Of a stretch of 64,000 nt of DNA, positions 1 to 11,594 are shown in pieces (the first letter of the stretch is position 1; each line of letters opens with the position of its first letter). Position numbers and translations under genes: made by a program. Origin of the DNA: Prosopocoilus inquinatus (lineage: Eukaryota; Arthropoda; Insecta; Coleoptera; Lucanidae); the NCBI GenBank assembly GCA_036172665.1, contig CM069876.1, positions 4,030,001-4,094,000 of the forward strand. Reading direction: 5' to 3'. The notes beneath the pieces are model-generated. The model made no database searches and was not told the DNA's origin. It saw only the letters and a list, made by a program, of their open reading frames with translations.

Positions 1-1590
1 CATCGCTTTTTAAGTGGATGCATTATGTTGCTTATATTTATCCTTTTTATGCATCATTAATTAAATAACTGATAAGTACATCCTTAATGCAAGACCAAAC
101 AACAGTAAGTTATTTATTTATGTAATGAGACCACCCAGCACACTGAAGCAATTGATAAAGTGACATGAAGCAAAGAGGTTATTATGATTAATAATAATTT
201 TAATAAGAGTGTAATCACGCGAACGTTCCGTTCGCATAATAATCGATTCTCATTTATTCAAAAGCAATCGATATTAACTGGTTATGCAACGTTCGTCATC
301 AGCTTGCCTTTGTTAATTGAGTTACATTTTAGATTACTTGATGCGTGCAAGAAAATCATCAGTTTTAAGAAAAAACTAATTATTCCAATTATTTTCGGGA
401 ACAGTGTAAATAAAACAACATAAATATATGAAATGTATCAACTTTGAAAGACAACAAATAATTGTTTTTAAAATAATAATTAGATAATTACGTATTTTCT
501 TACGATTATTTGCAATTATTGTCTCTTTTGTTTTTTAGATTTTTGAATATACTTTCCACGATTATTTGCAAAATGATTTACTTGTTGAAATAAAATATCA
601 CAAAATATTTAATTGTATACAAAAATAACTGCTAATCTGTGATATTTTATAAGACAAAACGTTAATACCTGTCACAAATTAACATTATATTTAAAGTAAA
701 TTAATAAAATATATCAAAATAATAATAATCTCAAACTTAAATGTCGGAAGAAGTAAGAAACCCAATATAGGCAAACCGCATATTGTTGAAATTAGGAAAA
801 GAATAACTTTCTTAATTTGAGAAAATATAGTGGGTATTCTATTTAAAATAACAAAGTTGGAACCCATTTGAAGAGTTTCTTGCAAAAAGTCCCTAAGTCG
901 TTTTTACTTATTTTAAGATAATTACTCTTTAGTGTTCGTTTAAAGCTGAAGTTCTTACTCGAACTGTTGGACACATTTTCTTTAAGGTGTTATGTAAAAA
1001 AAAACTTGTTGAATTTATTAAAAAAAATATTATCGATTTAATTTAGGGACTTCTTAACAAAATTTAACAATGTGCGTACTACTGGGTCTCTCATAACGTA
1101 TGGAGGAGTTTGAAACGGCAGCTAGAAGAGATCAAAATAATTTTTTTTTCTTATTAATTTTTTAATAAAAAAAACAATTAACAAAGAAGTTACAAGAGTA
1201 TAAATTAAAATTAATGAAGAAACAAAAGTAAAAAAAAATATGTGAAGTAATATTTTACGTTTTAAATCCAATTTAAGGTATTTAAGAATTAGTTGAACAA
1301 TGCGTTATATGAAACATATATTTAAAAAAACGTAGTCACATAAAAGTTACGATTTTTAATTTTTTGTTTCAAAAACAACTATTCATATTGTTAAGAACCA
1401 CTGATTAATTAAAACAAAACTAAAATATGGGCCGACCTAGACATTTTGTGGTGTTTTTGATAAATTTAGAGTTTATTTAATAATAAAGTTGCATTTTGGG
1501 AAATAAATTTCATTAATTAAGAAGACATAGGTATAAATTAAAGAAGAAATTGATAAACTTAAGCTGCTGTAACTCTCTTATTATTGGGTT
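1..1590. other. AT-rich stretch with no gene
   Basis: I see nothing coding or repetitive that I can name here. Open frames are short (the longest are 79 and 64 codons), of low complexity, and resemble no family. The stretch is rich in A and T runs, as expected for insect intergenic or intronic DNA. Confidence 0.6.
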
Positions 1591-1599
1591 TTGGTTAAC

Positions 1600-2575
1600 A
1601 ATTTTGGCTTAGATGAAATTTCAATTAAACTTTTCGAAAATTATTTAACAAATAGAACTCAAAAAGTTAAACCCCAAGGCAAAATTACTAATTTCTACCT
1701 CTGGAGTTCCTCAAGGTTCAATTCTTGGTCCGACTTTGTTTAGTATACACCTGTGAGCTGAAAAATGTCTTACAATCTTGTGAATATCATATGTACGCCG
1801 ATGATGTGCAACTTTATTATTCATTTTAAATAAAAGATTTAGATGAAGCTATTACCAAAATAAGTATAGAATTAAAAAATCTCGTCGAATATTCTGCACA
1901 ACTTTCGCTGTTAGTTAATCCTTCTACATCGGCAGTTATGCTGTTTGGATGTATTTCTGAAGAAGTGATAAGTTCAGTAAAGCTCACTATTAATAATACA
2001 AGGTGAAAAATTTAGGGGTAATTATTGATCAATCATTACGATTTAAGTCTCATATTATGAAGTGCATTCAAAAAGCATATTATGCTTTCAAATTATTATA
2101 TCCGCATACACTGATTCTTAACACTGAGATAAAGAAAATGTGAATCTCTTGTTTTATCTCAATTTTCCTATAGTTCGCCTGTAATATCACCTTGTATGGA
2201 TTGTTACGAAAAACGTACTGGCCACAAAATTCATCTTTATCTACGGAATTCGAAAATATCAACACGTAACATACAATCTTAAAGACATAGGTTGATTAAA
2301 CACGGAAAACAGAGCAAGCCTTCAGGCTGCTGTATTTTATCAACAAGTTATAAAAACTAAATGTCCGCCGTTTCTAACTGCCAAAATAAAATACAGAACT
2401 GATGTTTATAATTTAAACGTCAGGTATCAAGGAAAAATCTCGCCATCTCTTTATCGAACTGTACTGTTTGATAGGAGCTTCTCATTCAATATTTATCATA
2501 TTTACAACTCAAAAAATTTAATAACAGTCTTCAGATCGAAATTTAAAAAAATGTTATTGGAGAAGTGCTAAACAG
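1600..2575 (+). pseudogene. Non-LTR retrotransposon (LINE) reverse transcriptase relic
   Basis: This is a decayed copy of the second half of a LINE reverse transcriptase, readable only by moving between frames. Around 1700-1735 it encodes SGVPQGSILGPTLF, the reverse transcriptase B-domain signature. Around 1793-1822 it encodes YADDVQLYY, the catalytic YADD box. At about 2010-2090 it encodes NLGVIIDQSLRFKSHI, the thumb-side motif. At 2330-2570 it encodes the C-terminal part, ending KKMLLEKC then stop. Several stops and frameshifts separate these blocks, so it is dead. The 5' half (endonuclease, fingers) is missing, as is usual for 5'-truncated LINE insertions. It resembles the relic at 53.1-54.1 kb (YADDVELYY, similar C-terminal block), so the two may be one family of the Jockey/CR1 type; the clade is a guess. 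Confidence 0.8.
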
Positions 2576-2754
2576 GGTTCGTACTGTTGTATGATATATG
2601 TGCAATTTTTCTCATTTAAATTTTTCTTTTGTTCTGTACATATAAATCGTTATTAGTGAAAGCCGCGTTTATTATGTGTTTGTTGTTTATTTATAACAAC
2701 TTTAAATACGTGGGATGTTTACTTCAAGGTGGTTAGGTAGAGTAGGATAAGATA

Positions 2755-3140
2755 TATACCTTTATTTTGAATAATTTCATCACTAAAAATTTACAATACT
2801 TACAATCATCCATATAGTCAATATTTGCTATGATCCTCACTGCACGTCGTCGAAGTCCAAAAATTTAGTGCCTTATTTCAGAGTGTCCCCACGTTAACAT
2901 TGAGTATGTGATAATACTGCTCACTAGTGCTAAATAGGTTGTTCTTAGTACACGATCAGAAACACAATTTGAAGGATTTCGTAATACGTATATATTTCTC
3001 GAAAGTTTGGTGCTGAGATAGTTGCCATGTTCATTCCATTTTAGCGCGGGATTCAAGAGCACACCGAGAAAACGAATTGAGCTAAGGTCCTTTTGTTGGA
3101 AAACCTTCGGTGAAAATACCATCGATTGAGATTTGTTGTC
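2755..3140 (-). pseudogene. LINE reverse transcriptase C-terminal fragment
   Basis: Reading the minus strand from 3122 downwards gives FLGVLLNPALKWNEH, followed by a helical segment and YSMLTWGHS. This is the usual end of a LINE reverse transcriptase, where a 'YG...WG' motif precedes the C-terminal helix. After the frame stops at 2865, another frame continues FGLRRRAVRIIANID (about 2790-2865), matching the common continuation in Jockey/CR1-type proteins. At least one frameshift is therefore present. No catalytic domain remains. It is a truncated dead copy, on the strand opposite to the neighbouring relic at 1.6-2.6 kb. Confidence 0.7.
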
Positions 3141-3366
3141 ATTCCGAATTCACCTCAGCCTCCGACTTCTACTGAGCTATGGCAACCAAACAGGTAGGAA
3201 CCTTACTTACAAAAAGTGTTCATTACAACCTCTCCCACAGATAGGAACTTATTAGGTCGGTGCTAAGTTTATCGAAAGAATACTTTTTTAATTTATCTTT
3301 ATGATTTACAATTGAAATTTTTTCAAGTAATTTAATATCAAAAAATTAATAATTGAATAAAAGCAT

Positions 3367-5974
3367 TACCGATGAGAAGTTAGCAATAAAATTCCAGCAA
3401 TAAAATTATGAAATTTCAAAACGCTGCCACCGCTAAAATAACGATGACAGATCAATAATATTTAATCTATTACAAAGAGTATAATGTGTAGATTCCCCTC
3501 ATATCAAGAAACTGAAAAAATATTTGATATTAAGTTAACTATAACTATTTAAACCAGCATAAGTCATTATTCATATATCGCACCAAAACAATTGCTTTCA
3601 CTGAAAATTTTCACACAGTGATAAAGTAAACATACATATCTATTTAATAATGCCTTTAGAAAGTTTTAGCCGGTTGATTTGAAGTAATTAGAAATTAATT
3701 AAAAGTGACGCTCGGACCAATGAAAGAGTACCAATTATTACAAAGTAATAAGTTGTGACATTGGCAAGAGTAAAACAATATTAACTTTACATTGTCCGTT
3801 CTGAATTATTTTGTACTTAAAAAATCGAAATTTGTACAAACAGCAAATATTTCATGGTTATTACGAAAAGTATTGAATTTATAAGTACGAATTTAAACGG
3901 CTCCAAACCAAAAAGTAGAAGTAATTCTTGCAATTTTCGATCTGCTTATTCTAAATTACGGTTATGAGAAATGCATTATGAAGAAATCAAAAACAATAAC
4001 ACGATATCTTAAGTAAAAAAGGTCTGACACAGAAACGTGAAAAATCGTTTCAAATTTTCTTGTGCATCCAACAGGTAAGAACACAAGAGCAAATTTTATT
4101 CTATTGAATATTTTTTATAAACATAAATTAATAAGCTAACCATTCGGATGAGTTAACTGACAAATATCCATTAGCTGCTTCAGATCTTTAGCAAAACTGA
4201 GAAAACCGGAAATCTTCTTTTTTTCTGAAGTATTAGAAGAATTTTCATAAGATGCATTTTCTGGCCCAGAACATGCATCTTATGAAAATTCCTTTTATTA
4301 AAAGATTTTTACAAAACTCAGACAAAAACACCTTTTATAATAAACAAATAAACCAAAATTAATGTTTTCAAATACATAAACAGTTTTCAAATGTTTTGTT
4401 CTTGAAACACAGCCATCTTAATGAATTTGTAAAAAGTCAAAATATCTTCTTTATTTATTAATTTCCGATAAAATGATAAAAAATAATTTTAATTCAGAAT
4501 TTCATTCTCTATCGATTGGTCAAATAGTATACAGCGTGTTCTATTTAAAAGAAAGTGTTCTATTCTCTTTATTTCGTAAACGCGTTGTTCATTTTTTTTT
4601 GTTTGTATGCATCGTTGCAATCAGCGCAAAAAATACTACTAGTTTGCTAATTTAACCGGATATGTAACTTTAATAATAAAAAAGTAAAGTAATAGTGCCT
4701 AGTTATTTTTGAACAGTCTGTATACAGTGACAGCTAAATCGTTCGCACCATATGGGAAATTTTTTTATTATTGATTTGTTGTGTGGCTAAAAATAGCACT
4801 TATTTAGGGTACGAAAATTACAAAAAAAAATTGTTATTTGGAATTGTTGGGCAAACTAGATACAATTTTAGTAGAATTCGATAAGTATTTACAAAATGTG
4901 TTTCTTGGTTACCAGAGATTATTCTCTTCGGCCTAATACTTCAGAAAAAAAGAAGATTTCCGGTTTTATCAGTTTTGCTAAAGATCTGAAGCAGCTAATG
5001 GATGTTTGTCAGTTAACTCATCCGAATGGATAGCTTATTCATTTATGTTTATAAAAAATATTCAATAGAATAAAATTTGCTGTTGTGTTCTTACCTGTTG
5101 CATGCACAAGAAAATTTGAAACGATTTTTCACGTTTCTGTGTCAGACCTTTTTTACTTAAGATATCGTGTTATTGTTTTTGATTTCTTCAGAATACATTT
5201 CTCATAACCCTAATTTAGAATAAGCAGATCGAAAATTGCAAGAATTACTTCTACTTTTTGGTTTGGACCCGTTTAAACTCGTACTTATAAAATCAATACT
5301 TTTCGTAATAGCCATGAAATATTTACTCTTTGTACAAATCTCGATTTTTTAAGTACAAAATAATTCAGAACGGACAATGTAAAGTTAATATTGTTTTACT
5401 CTTGCCAATATCACAACTTATTACTTTGTAATAATTGGTACTCTTTCATTGGTCTGAGCGTCGTTTTTCATTAATTTGTAATTACTTCAAACCAACCGGC
5501 TAAAACTCAGAGGGTAGTTTAAACGATAGATTTCGATCCATGCTTTCATTATCTGCAAACAGAATTTTTATGCAAGTGTTGTGAGAAAAGTTATGAACAT
5601 TTGAAATTGGTACTGTTTCATTGGTCCGAGCGTCACTTTTAATTAATTTCTAATTACTTCAAATCAACCGGCTAAACCTTCCTAAAGGCATTATTAAATA
5701 GATATGTATGTTTACTTTATGAATACGTGAAAATTTTCAGTGAAAGCAATTGTTTTGTTGCGATATATGAATAATGACTTATGCTGGTTTAAATAGTCAT
5801 AGTTAACTTAATATCAAATATTTTTTCAGTTTCTTCATATGAGGGGAATCTACACATTATACTCTTTGTAATAGATTGAATATTATTGATCTGTGATCGT
5901 TATTTTAGCGGTGGCAGCGTTTTGAAATTTCATAATTTTATTGCTGGAATTTTATTGCTAACTTCTCATCGGTA
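3367..5974. mobile_element. Foldback-type element with ~0.9 kb inverted arms and 7-bp target duplication
   Basis: The left arm (3367 to about 4240) is the reverse complement of the right arm (about 4935 to 5974) with few mismatches. Both ends start TACCGATGAGAAGTTAGC when read inward. The element is flanked by identical AAAGCAT heptamers (3360-3366 and 5975-5981), a good target-site duplication. The right arm is longer because it carries a partial internal duplication: the block containing ATTGGTC(C/T)GAGCGTC occurs at about 5447 and again at 5617, with an unrelated spacer between. The central loop (4241-4934) has only a 60-codon frame with no resemblance to a transposase. It would depend on an enzyme encoded elsewhere. 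The superfamily is not clear from the ends. Confidence 0.85.
4239..4291. repeat. Short perfect hairpin inside the foldback loop
   Basis: The 19-nt arm at 4239-4257 (GAATTTTCATAAGATGCAT) is repeated as its exact reverse complement at 4273-4291, around a 15-nt spacer. It lies at the inner end of the left arm of the foldback element and has no counterpart at the mirror position on the right arm, so it is separate from the large inverted repeat. Confidence 0.7.
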
Positions 5975-5981
5975 AAAGCAT

Positions 5982-7100
5982 TTGCTTCATTTTTATTCAA
6001 ACGGTCCATTATGCATTATACATATTGGTATGTATGTACATATGATTACATGTAAGAACTGAGTATTTCTCGACTAACGAATTGTTTAATAATTCGTATT
6101 TTAACAGTGTATTTTCAGAACTGTAGTGAATTATATAGCGCCCGTTGTCTACAATGATGAATTACCATCAGACAGGTCCAATTAGACGTGGTTCACAATC
6201 GAAACGGTGCAGCAGGATAAGTTCACTTCGGCTTTCAAAGCGACTGCAACGGGAATGCACTGAAATGGTGACCTGGATGCGTGGCAATTATTCGGAATGA
6301 TTTAATACCTGAAATTGGCGGATAATAGGGTGTATTTACACGCCAATATACCTCTCAGTTCCGACAACAATATCAAGGACGTTAATATATGTTCCTGATG
6401 AATTTACATGGAAAAGACGAAGTGAAGGAAAACACGCAGGCCGCATATATTTCACTTGCGCGACGCCTATAAATTATGAAAGTAATGTGCGACATAATAC
6501 CTTAAATTAATATATCTTGGACGTTTATTTTATTGATAATTTATTTTGCGGCATGTGTTCGTTCTTCTGTAAAGGTCAAGCTGTTATTATTGTTATTTCT
6601 GCTGCTACTAAAATTCTACCAAAGGCTGACAATTACGTGCACCAAGTATGCTGCTTCAAACATAAATCAAGCCGTAAAGAAAAGAAGACTAGAACAAGAT
6701 TAGAACAGCTCAGAATCATGCAGAAACAATAAACTGCTAAATATATTTCTAAATGCATTCAAGTATTACACTTTCAGAATAAATCGAGGAAATGTGATGA
6801 AGGTAATTTAATGATGAAAATGTACCTACTTCGGTCATTGAATTGAAAACCTGTTATGAAATTATATTTCTTGTATTCTAATCAAAAAAGGATTGTGTGT
6901 AGATCTATAAGCTTAATCATCAACATCCTTATAAAATTATTTTTTAATTCCGGCCATATCCAATGAGATAAATCATCAATAAGATAATCAAATATCGGAT
7001 GAAAGTATGGAATCTCATAAGCGGCACGTTAGGTAGACGGTATTCCGATCGCGTACTTTGCGTTTGTTACCGCGTACAATGATAAAAATCTGGAGTTAAT
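5982..7100. other. Unassigned single-copy-looking DNA
   Basis: No gene recognised. A slightly GC-richer part at about 6170-6490 contains no long frame. The 71-codon frame at 6517-6732 ends in a lysine/arginine-rich tail but matches nothing I know. Confidence 0.4.
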
Positions 7101-7102
7101 TC

Positions 7103-7823
7103 CCTCGCGTTCATCCGTTTGCGGAGTTACGAAAAACGGAGTTAGGATGTTTACCATTTAAACGTATGTAATAGAGCAGAGTTAAGCTTATCCTTGTTGG
7201 AATAAACACTCATTTTTAGATACAATTTAGTCGGAAAAAGAGAACAATAACGCCAAATTCGATGAAGATTAACAACTTTTCAGATAGAACTTTATCCATA
7301 TTTAACACTGAATGGGCAGATTATAATTAATCCCAAAAATTTTTATGTGTGTATTCATCGCTTTAATAGTCCGATGTTAATGAACTAGCACGTTGCATTC
7401 CGGAGACAAACTGACCGTAAACGTCCATACAAATGTCCTAAGTTTGCTAATAATCTAATAATTGTATAATGTTACTAATGTTAAGCTAATCTATGAAACA
7501 AAATAAGTTTCCAATTAGAACTTATTCAACTTGACTTTTTCTTATGCACATCAGGAGTGAATTTTAACACTTTTTGGACGATAAGGTGTTCCTTCGCGTC
7601 CATCCGTTTCTGCAGTTAAAAATCGGAGTTAGGATGTTTACCCTTTAAAAGTAGCAGTATAGTTTATCCTTGTTGGAGTAAACACTTACTTTCAGACATA
7701 ATTTAGTCGGGAAAAGACAACAATAACACCACATTGGATTAACAACTTTTCATGTAAAACTTTATCTATATTTAACACCGATTAGGAAGAAAATTTATCC
7801 CAAAAATTTTTATGTGTGTATAT
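7103..7823. repeat. Diverged direct duplication (two ~240-bp copies ~480 bp apart)
   Basis: Copy 1 (about 7103-7355) and copy 2 (about 7591-7823) share a long series of blocks in the same order: TTAGGATGTTTACC, TTATCCTTGTTGGA(A/G)TAAACACT, AATTTAGTCGG, GATTAACAACTTTTCA and CCCAAAAATTTTTATGTGTG. They differ by many substitutions and small indels, so the duplication is old. The 235-bp spacer has no partner. Nothing here looks coding. It could be two insertions of one repeat or an old tandem duplication. Confidence 0.75.
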
Positions 7824-8712
7824 CATTAACTACCTAAGCTATTAGCTTATATAATGAAAATAAAAGTGAAATTTGGAATTATTCAGAAGTAACATGTCTT
7901 AAAGGGCTCGCTCATTTCGATCAATCCTAACTAAAGAAAGGAATACGCTGTTCACGGTTCTACAAATTACAGAAGAATTGATTGTAGAATTTGCAACGTT
8001 ATTGGGTAATATCAAAGAATCTCTGGTTTCAATCTCTTTTCTAATACATACGACGAAATATAAGTAATTTAATTTAACCTTGAAACAGGAACTTCGTAAA
8101 ATAAATGAAACTATCCCGATACAGCTAAAAACTGCTCAAAGCATTTCATTCAACTTGTTCGTCCTTGGTCGGCCATCTTTAAGATTACATGTACGTATTT
8201 TGTGTAATCTATTTCACGGTGTACTTTCAGCGTTTGTTTATAATTTTTAAGTATACAAAATAGTCAGCTAAGGCAAAAGAGGTTAATGCTAAATCTGGAA
8301 AATACGGATGATGATCGATACGAGTGCCAAATTTGGAAGCACTTTATGACGCATGACGGTGGAAAACCCACGAACGAATTTGTCATCTTAGCGGATTGAA
8401 AATGTTGTTAAAGTAAAAAGATAAATATCCTAACTTTTACAGTTATTAATGGGAATTTATTATTTTCGTAATATTTATTACGTTTTAGGACAAGCAGAAA
8501 AATGAAAAATAAAACGTTTTTCCTATAGTAAACCCGATCTGCGGACACAGCGTGTAAAGCAGTATTATATTGAAGCATGAATACATACAAACACGTATAG
8601 ATAATTATTGGAAAGGCTGCAAGAGTACCCGTCGTAAATAATTTTAGGTCGGTCGGATTAATACAGTCGAGCGGTAAAGTAGTGGACAGGGGTTGTAAAG
8701 ACCTGGGCGTCC
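7824..8712. other. Unassigned AT-rich DNA
   Basis: I see no gene, RNA or repeat structure here that can be supported. Short frames (up to 60 codons) resemble no family. Confidence 0.4.
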
Positions 8713-9820
8713 TTAAAGTCCATGACTGTACATTACTTTCTCGAAAACTTTAGATAGGCAGTTAAGTAAAGCGATAGGTCGATAGTTAACAACATTGTGG
8801 GCGTCACTTTTCTTAAAGACAGGTACAACAATCGCAGTCTTTAGGAGATTTGGGAAAACACCAAACTCTACTGTTTTATTAATAATGTAGGCTAACGGAC
8901 TGGAAATTTGCTGGACGATGGTATTTAGCACGTGGGTGGATATATTGTCTATTCCATAACTATTCTTATTTTTTTAATTATTAACAATTTTAACCACTTC
9001 TGTTGGGTCGGTTGGCAAAAAGGCAAAAGTTTTGGGATTAAACTGACTCCTTGTGTAAGAATCAGTAGGACCAGGCCCGAAAGAATTTGCAAGAGCATGC
9101 TCAGCAACTGATGAAAAATGATTGGCAAAGAGTTCAGCCACTTCTAACGGTTGTGATACAGATACCTTCTTAGATATTAACATAATGTCAGTATTGCGTT
9201 TAGTGCGACCAAGTCTTTCGTTTATTGTTTTCCAGGTTGTTTTTTGTTTATTGTTTGAATTGTCAATTACGTTGCTAAAAAACTGTTTTTTAGTTTCGAT
9301 AATTAATGTCTTATATGATTTTTTTGTTTGCTTATAGATTTCGTGCAACTGAGGAATGTCAAAATTCTAATGTAAGTTTTTTAACTCATCGCTGGCAGTC
9401 ATGAGAGCGTTGTTGATCCAACCGGAAGAGTATGATTTTTTGGATCCTTTTTTAATCAACAGTGAAGCATCAATTTCGGTACGTAGCTCCTTCATGAAAG
9501 TGTTAAAAACATCATCGATATTTTGAGGGCTACATATTGTGTAACAATAATTAAAATTAAACTTAGCTAAGAGATTCTGCAGTAACTCTAGGGATGCGTT
9601 ATTAACGTTACGACAATATAAAGATACGGGCTTATTCACAGTTTTGACAGATACAGAAACTGGATTGAGACATAAGAGTAGAGCGTTATGATCACCTAAG
9701 TTGGGATGAATTACAACTGAGGTACCTGCTTTTGAGTGAGCCGTAGTCGTAATTATATAGTCGATTTTAGTGGAAGAAGTTTTGTATATTATATTAGTAT
9801 ACACTCTAGTTGGATGGTTA
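8713..9820 (-). pseudogene. LINE fragment: endonuclease end to start of reverse transcriptase
   Basis: On the minus strand the frame at 9804-9367 carries the end of an apurinic-type endonuclease (TKIDYIITT, then the catalytic-loop motif LGDHNALLLCL). The frame at 9348-8974 is the basic linker, ending in the helix that precedes the reverse transcriptase (DPTEVVKIVNN). The frame at 8931-8713 is the reverse transcriptase fingers (FPNLLKTAIVVPVFKKSD, then NYRPIALLNCLSKVFEKV). The polymerase core with the YADD box is missing, so the 3' end is deleted. The protein continues upstream across the hAT insertion at 9829-11551, into 11552-11593. Stops between the three frames show it is dead. It is of the Jockey/CR1 general type. 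Confidence 0.85.
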
Positions 9821-10383
9821 TTCGTAACCAGGGTTGGAAAGTTTAAAACAAACTGTTTAAAACATAGTGATTAAAACATATTTAAAACACCGAATTAAAA
9901 ATACACCATCTGTTTTAAACATGTTTTTTTTGCTAATGTTTTAAATTAATTTTTTGTAATTTTAAGCTAAAAAAGAACACTTTTGATAAAAGTGCTTTAT
10001 TCTAATGTTTTAAATTCATTCATTTAGTTTTAAGCTAAAAAAGAACACTTTTGATTAAGTGTTTTATTTTTGAAACGTAATACTGTGTAACCAGAAGCTA
10101 CTTGTTTAGGGCCGGTATTTCACTCACAGCTTAACTTTAAACTTTAGTTTATTCCCATATCAATTGTTTTAATAACTGTAGACAATGCCTGGCTGAGCAG
10201 ATGACGTGATGACTACACTGTAGCTCTTTTTTGAATTGATTATAATGAGTTCATTAATTATTACTGATCACTAGAATAATATATTGCAAAATTTTAAAAT
10301 ACCTTTTCAATATTTAACTTTTTATTATTTCGTTTTTGAAACATAGTGGGTCCTCCGTTTCCCTGTTCATACTATGGGCTACG

Positions 10384-10480
10384 GCATGAGTTACTATGTA
10401 GCAAACTAGCTTGAATTTGTCAATCCTAATGCAATGTTAGGTCAAAAAGTGATCGTAGGATGTCGCTGTTTAAACTATTT
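10384..10480 (+). repeat. Diverged fragment of the hammerhead repeat family (3'-end module)
   Basis: This block carries TTGTC(A)ATCCTAATGCAATG, then TTAGGTCAAAAAGTGATCGTAGGATGTCGCTG. It aligns with the terminal module of the ribozyme-bearing elements at 31.3, 36.4 and 50.5 kb. It ends TTTAAACTATT, like the 44-bp copy at 38101, rather than ATTTTATATG, so it belongs to a second subfamily. No ribozyme is present in this fragment. Confidence 0.75.
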
Positions 10481-10514
10481 ATAACGTTATCGTTTCATTT
10501 GTCTTTATTGAATT

Positions 10515-11065
10515 TCTACCGTGTGCCCCAAGGCCACATATTCGTCCTTCTAGAATTTTAAGGTTTGTTTAAAATTTGAAAACGATAAATTAAACAAAAA
10601 TTTAATTTGAATTTTCAGACTATACCTACTGGTCTTTCGGTTTCGCTGGAAGTAATATCAACTTTGTTATTTTAAATGGAACACCCTACATATTTTCACA
10701 TATTTGGAATTTTTGTTTTCCAGTCTTGAAAGCCACGAGTCATGTATATTAGTTCTAGTGCGATCGAGTAATTTGAAAAAATTACTTCTTTGGAGTATAT
10801 TTGATTTTAGTTTTTATTGGGAATTTTTTTCTTAGTATGTTGATGCCAAATACTTTATACTTTCTTTGAAAATCATTTAAAACATCGCGACCGTAGATCC
10901 TAAATAAAACAAACTCTGCCTTAAATTATTTAGAGGTCTATTTCGTAAAAAAACGTTAAATTTAAAAGGGTGTTAAATTTTGTTGCTGCGGTAACAACCA
11001 ATCAAGGAACTCGCCTCTTAAATTATTATCAAAGTACATACATTATTTTTAGAAGGGTGCATAAC
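10515..11065. repeat. Decayed copy of the palindromic element family found at 19.4 and 21.9 kb
   Basis: The left side (10523 onward) matches the arm of the 19436 element: TTCTAGAATTTT, AAACGATAAATTAAACAAAA, GGTTTCGCTGGAAGT and TAAATGGAACACCCTACATA. The right end shows the inverted TTTTTAGAAGGGTG (about 11045-11058). It is heavily mutated and sits inside the hAT element, so it is a passenger older than, or inserted into, that transposon. Confidence 0.7.
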
Positions 11066-11167
11066 GTAACATTACAAACTTTTCAACTTTCTTTTAATTA
11101 GAGATCGAATTTAAATAAATTCTTTTTGTTGTGTCAAATAATGTCAAATAATAATATGTACAGATAA

Positions 11168-11240
11168 AACACCGACATCCTACGATCGCTGTTCGAGGTT
11201 TTCACTGCAATCAAAAACGATTTGCCACAAAATTTTTAAT
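11168..11240 (+). repeat. Rearranged fragment of the hammerhead repeat family
   Basis: The first part (ACCGACATCCTACGATCGCT) is the inverted end of the 3'-end module. It is fused directly to GTTCGAGGTTTTCACTGCAATCAAAAACGATTTG and AAAATTTTT, which is the end of the ribozyme module in plus orientation. Only the distal 3' side of ribozyme stem I survives and the catalytic core is deleted. This is the same head-to-head arrangement as in the intact copies, collapsed by deletion. Confidence 0.7.
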
Positions 11241-11295
11241 AATATGTACCTTTTTATGTAAGCTGTAAGGGCAGTTTAAACATTTAAAAGTTGTT

Positions 11296-11429
11296 TTAGG
11301 GCCATTTGCACCACTTTCATTTAAAATTTAAGCTCCACTTAACTCCATAGAAATAATTATTGTAACAAACGTTTCTATGGAGTTAAGTGGACCTTAAATT
11401 TTAACTGAAAGTGGTGCAAATGGCCCTTA
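11296..11429. mobile_element. Palindromic PIF/Harbinger-like MITE with TTA target duplication
   Basis: The element at 11299-11426 starts GGGCCATTTGCACCACTTTC and ends with the near-exact reverse complement. Its arms (containing TCCACTTAACTCCATAGAAA and its inverse) fold over almost the entire length. It is flanked by TTA on both sides (11296-11298, 11427-11429). A 3-bp TTA duplication with GGGCC ends is typical of Harbinger-derived MITEs. It lies inside the hAT element. Confidence 0.75.
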
Positions 11430-11551
11430 AACAGCTGTTTTTTTTTGTTTAAAACATGTTTAATTTAGGGTCAATTTTAAACATGTTTTAAAACAAAAAA
11501 AAAACAAGTTTTGTTCTTTAAAAAAAAAAAAATAGTTTTCTTCCAACCCTG

Positions 11552-11593
11552 TTCGTAAGGGTAACGGTATTAGAACTAAGATCCCTGTTAACT
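11552..11593 (-). pseudogene. Upstream piece of the LINE endonuclease split by the hAT element
   Basis: The minus strand reads VNRDLSSNTVTLT directly up to the hAT target duplication, continuous in sense with the endonuclease end at 9820 and below. The piece is cut off on its other side by the MITE at 11597. Confidence 0.6.
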
Positions 11594-11594
11594 A

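Larger units (their letters stand above)
9821..11559. mobile_element. hAT-superfamily non-autonomous element (9829-11551) with 8-bp target duplication
   Basis: The left end reads CAGGGTTGGAAAG and the right end, read inward, CAGGGTTGGAAGA. These are flanked by TTCGTAAC (9821-9828) and TTCGTAAG (11552-11559), an 8-bp duplication with one mismatch, as expected for hAT elements. The minus-strand LINE reading is interrupted exactly here: TNNHPTRVYTN lies on one side and VNRDLSSNTVTLT on the other. Removing the element and one duplication would restore the endonuclease reading. Inside are TTTAAAAC-type subterminal repeats at both ends and older nested repeats. There is no transposase frame, so it depended on an enzyme made elsewhere. 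Confidence 0.85.
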
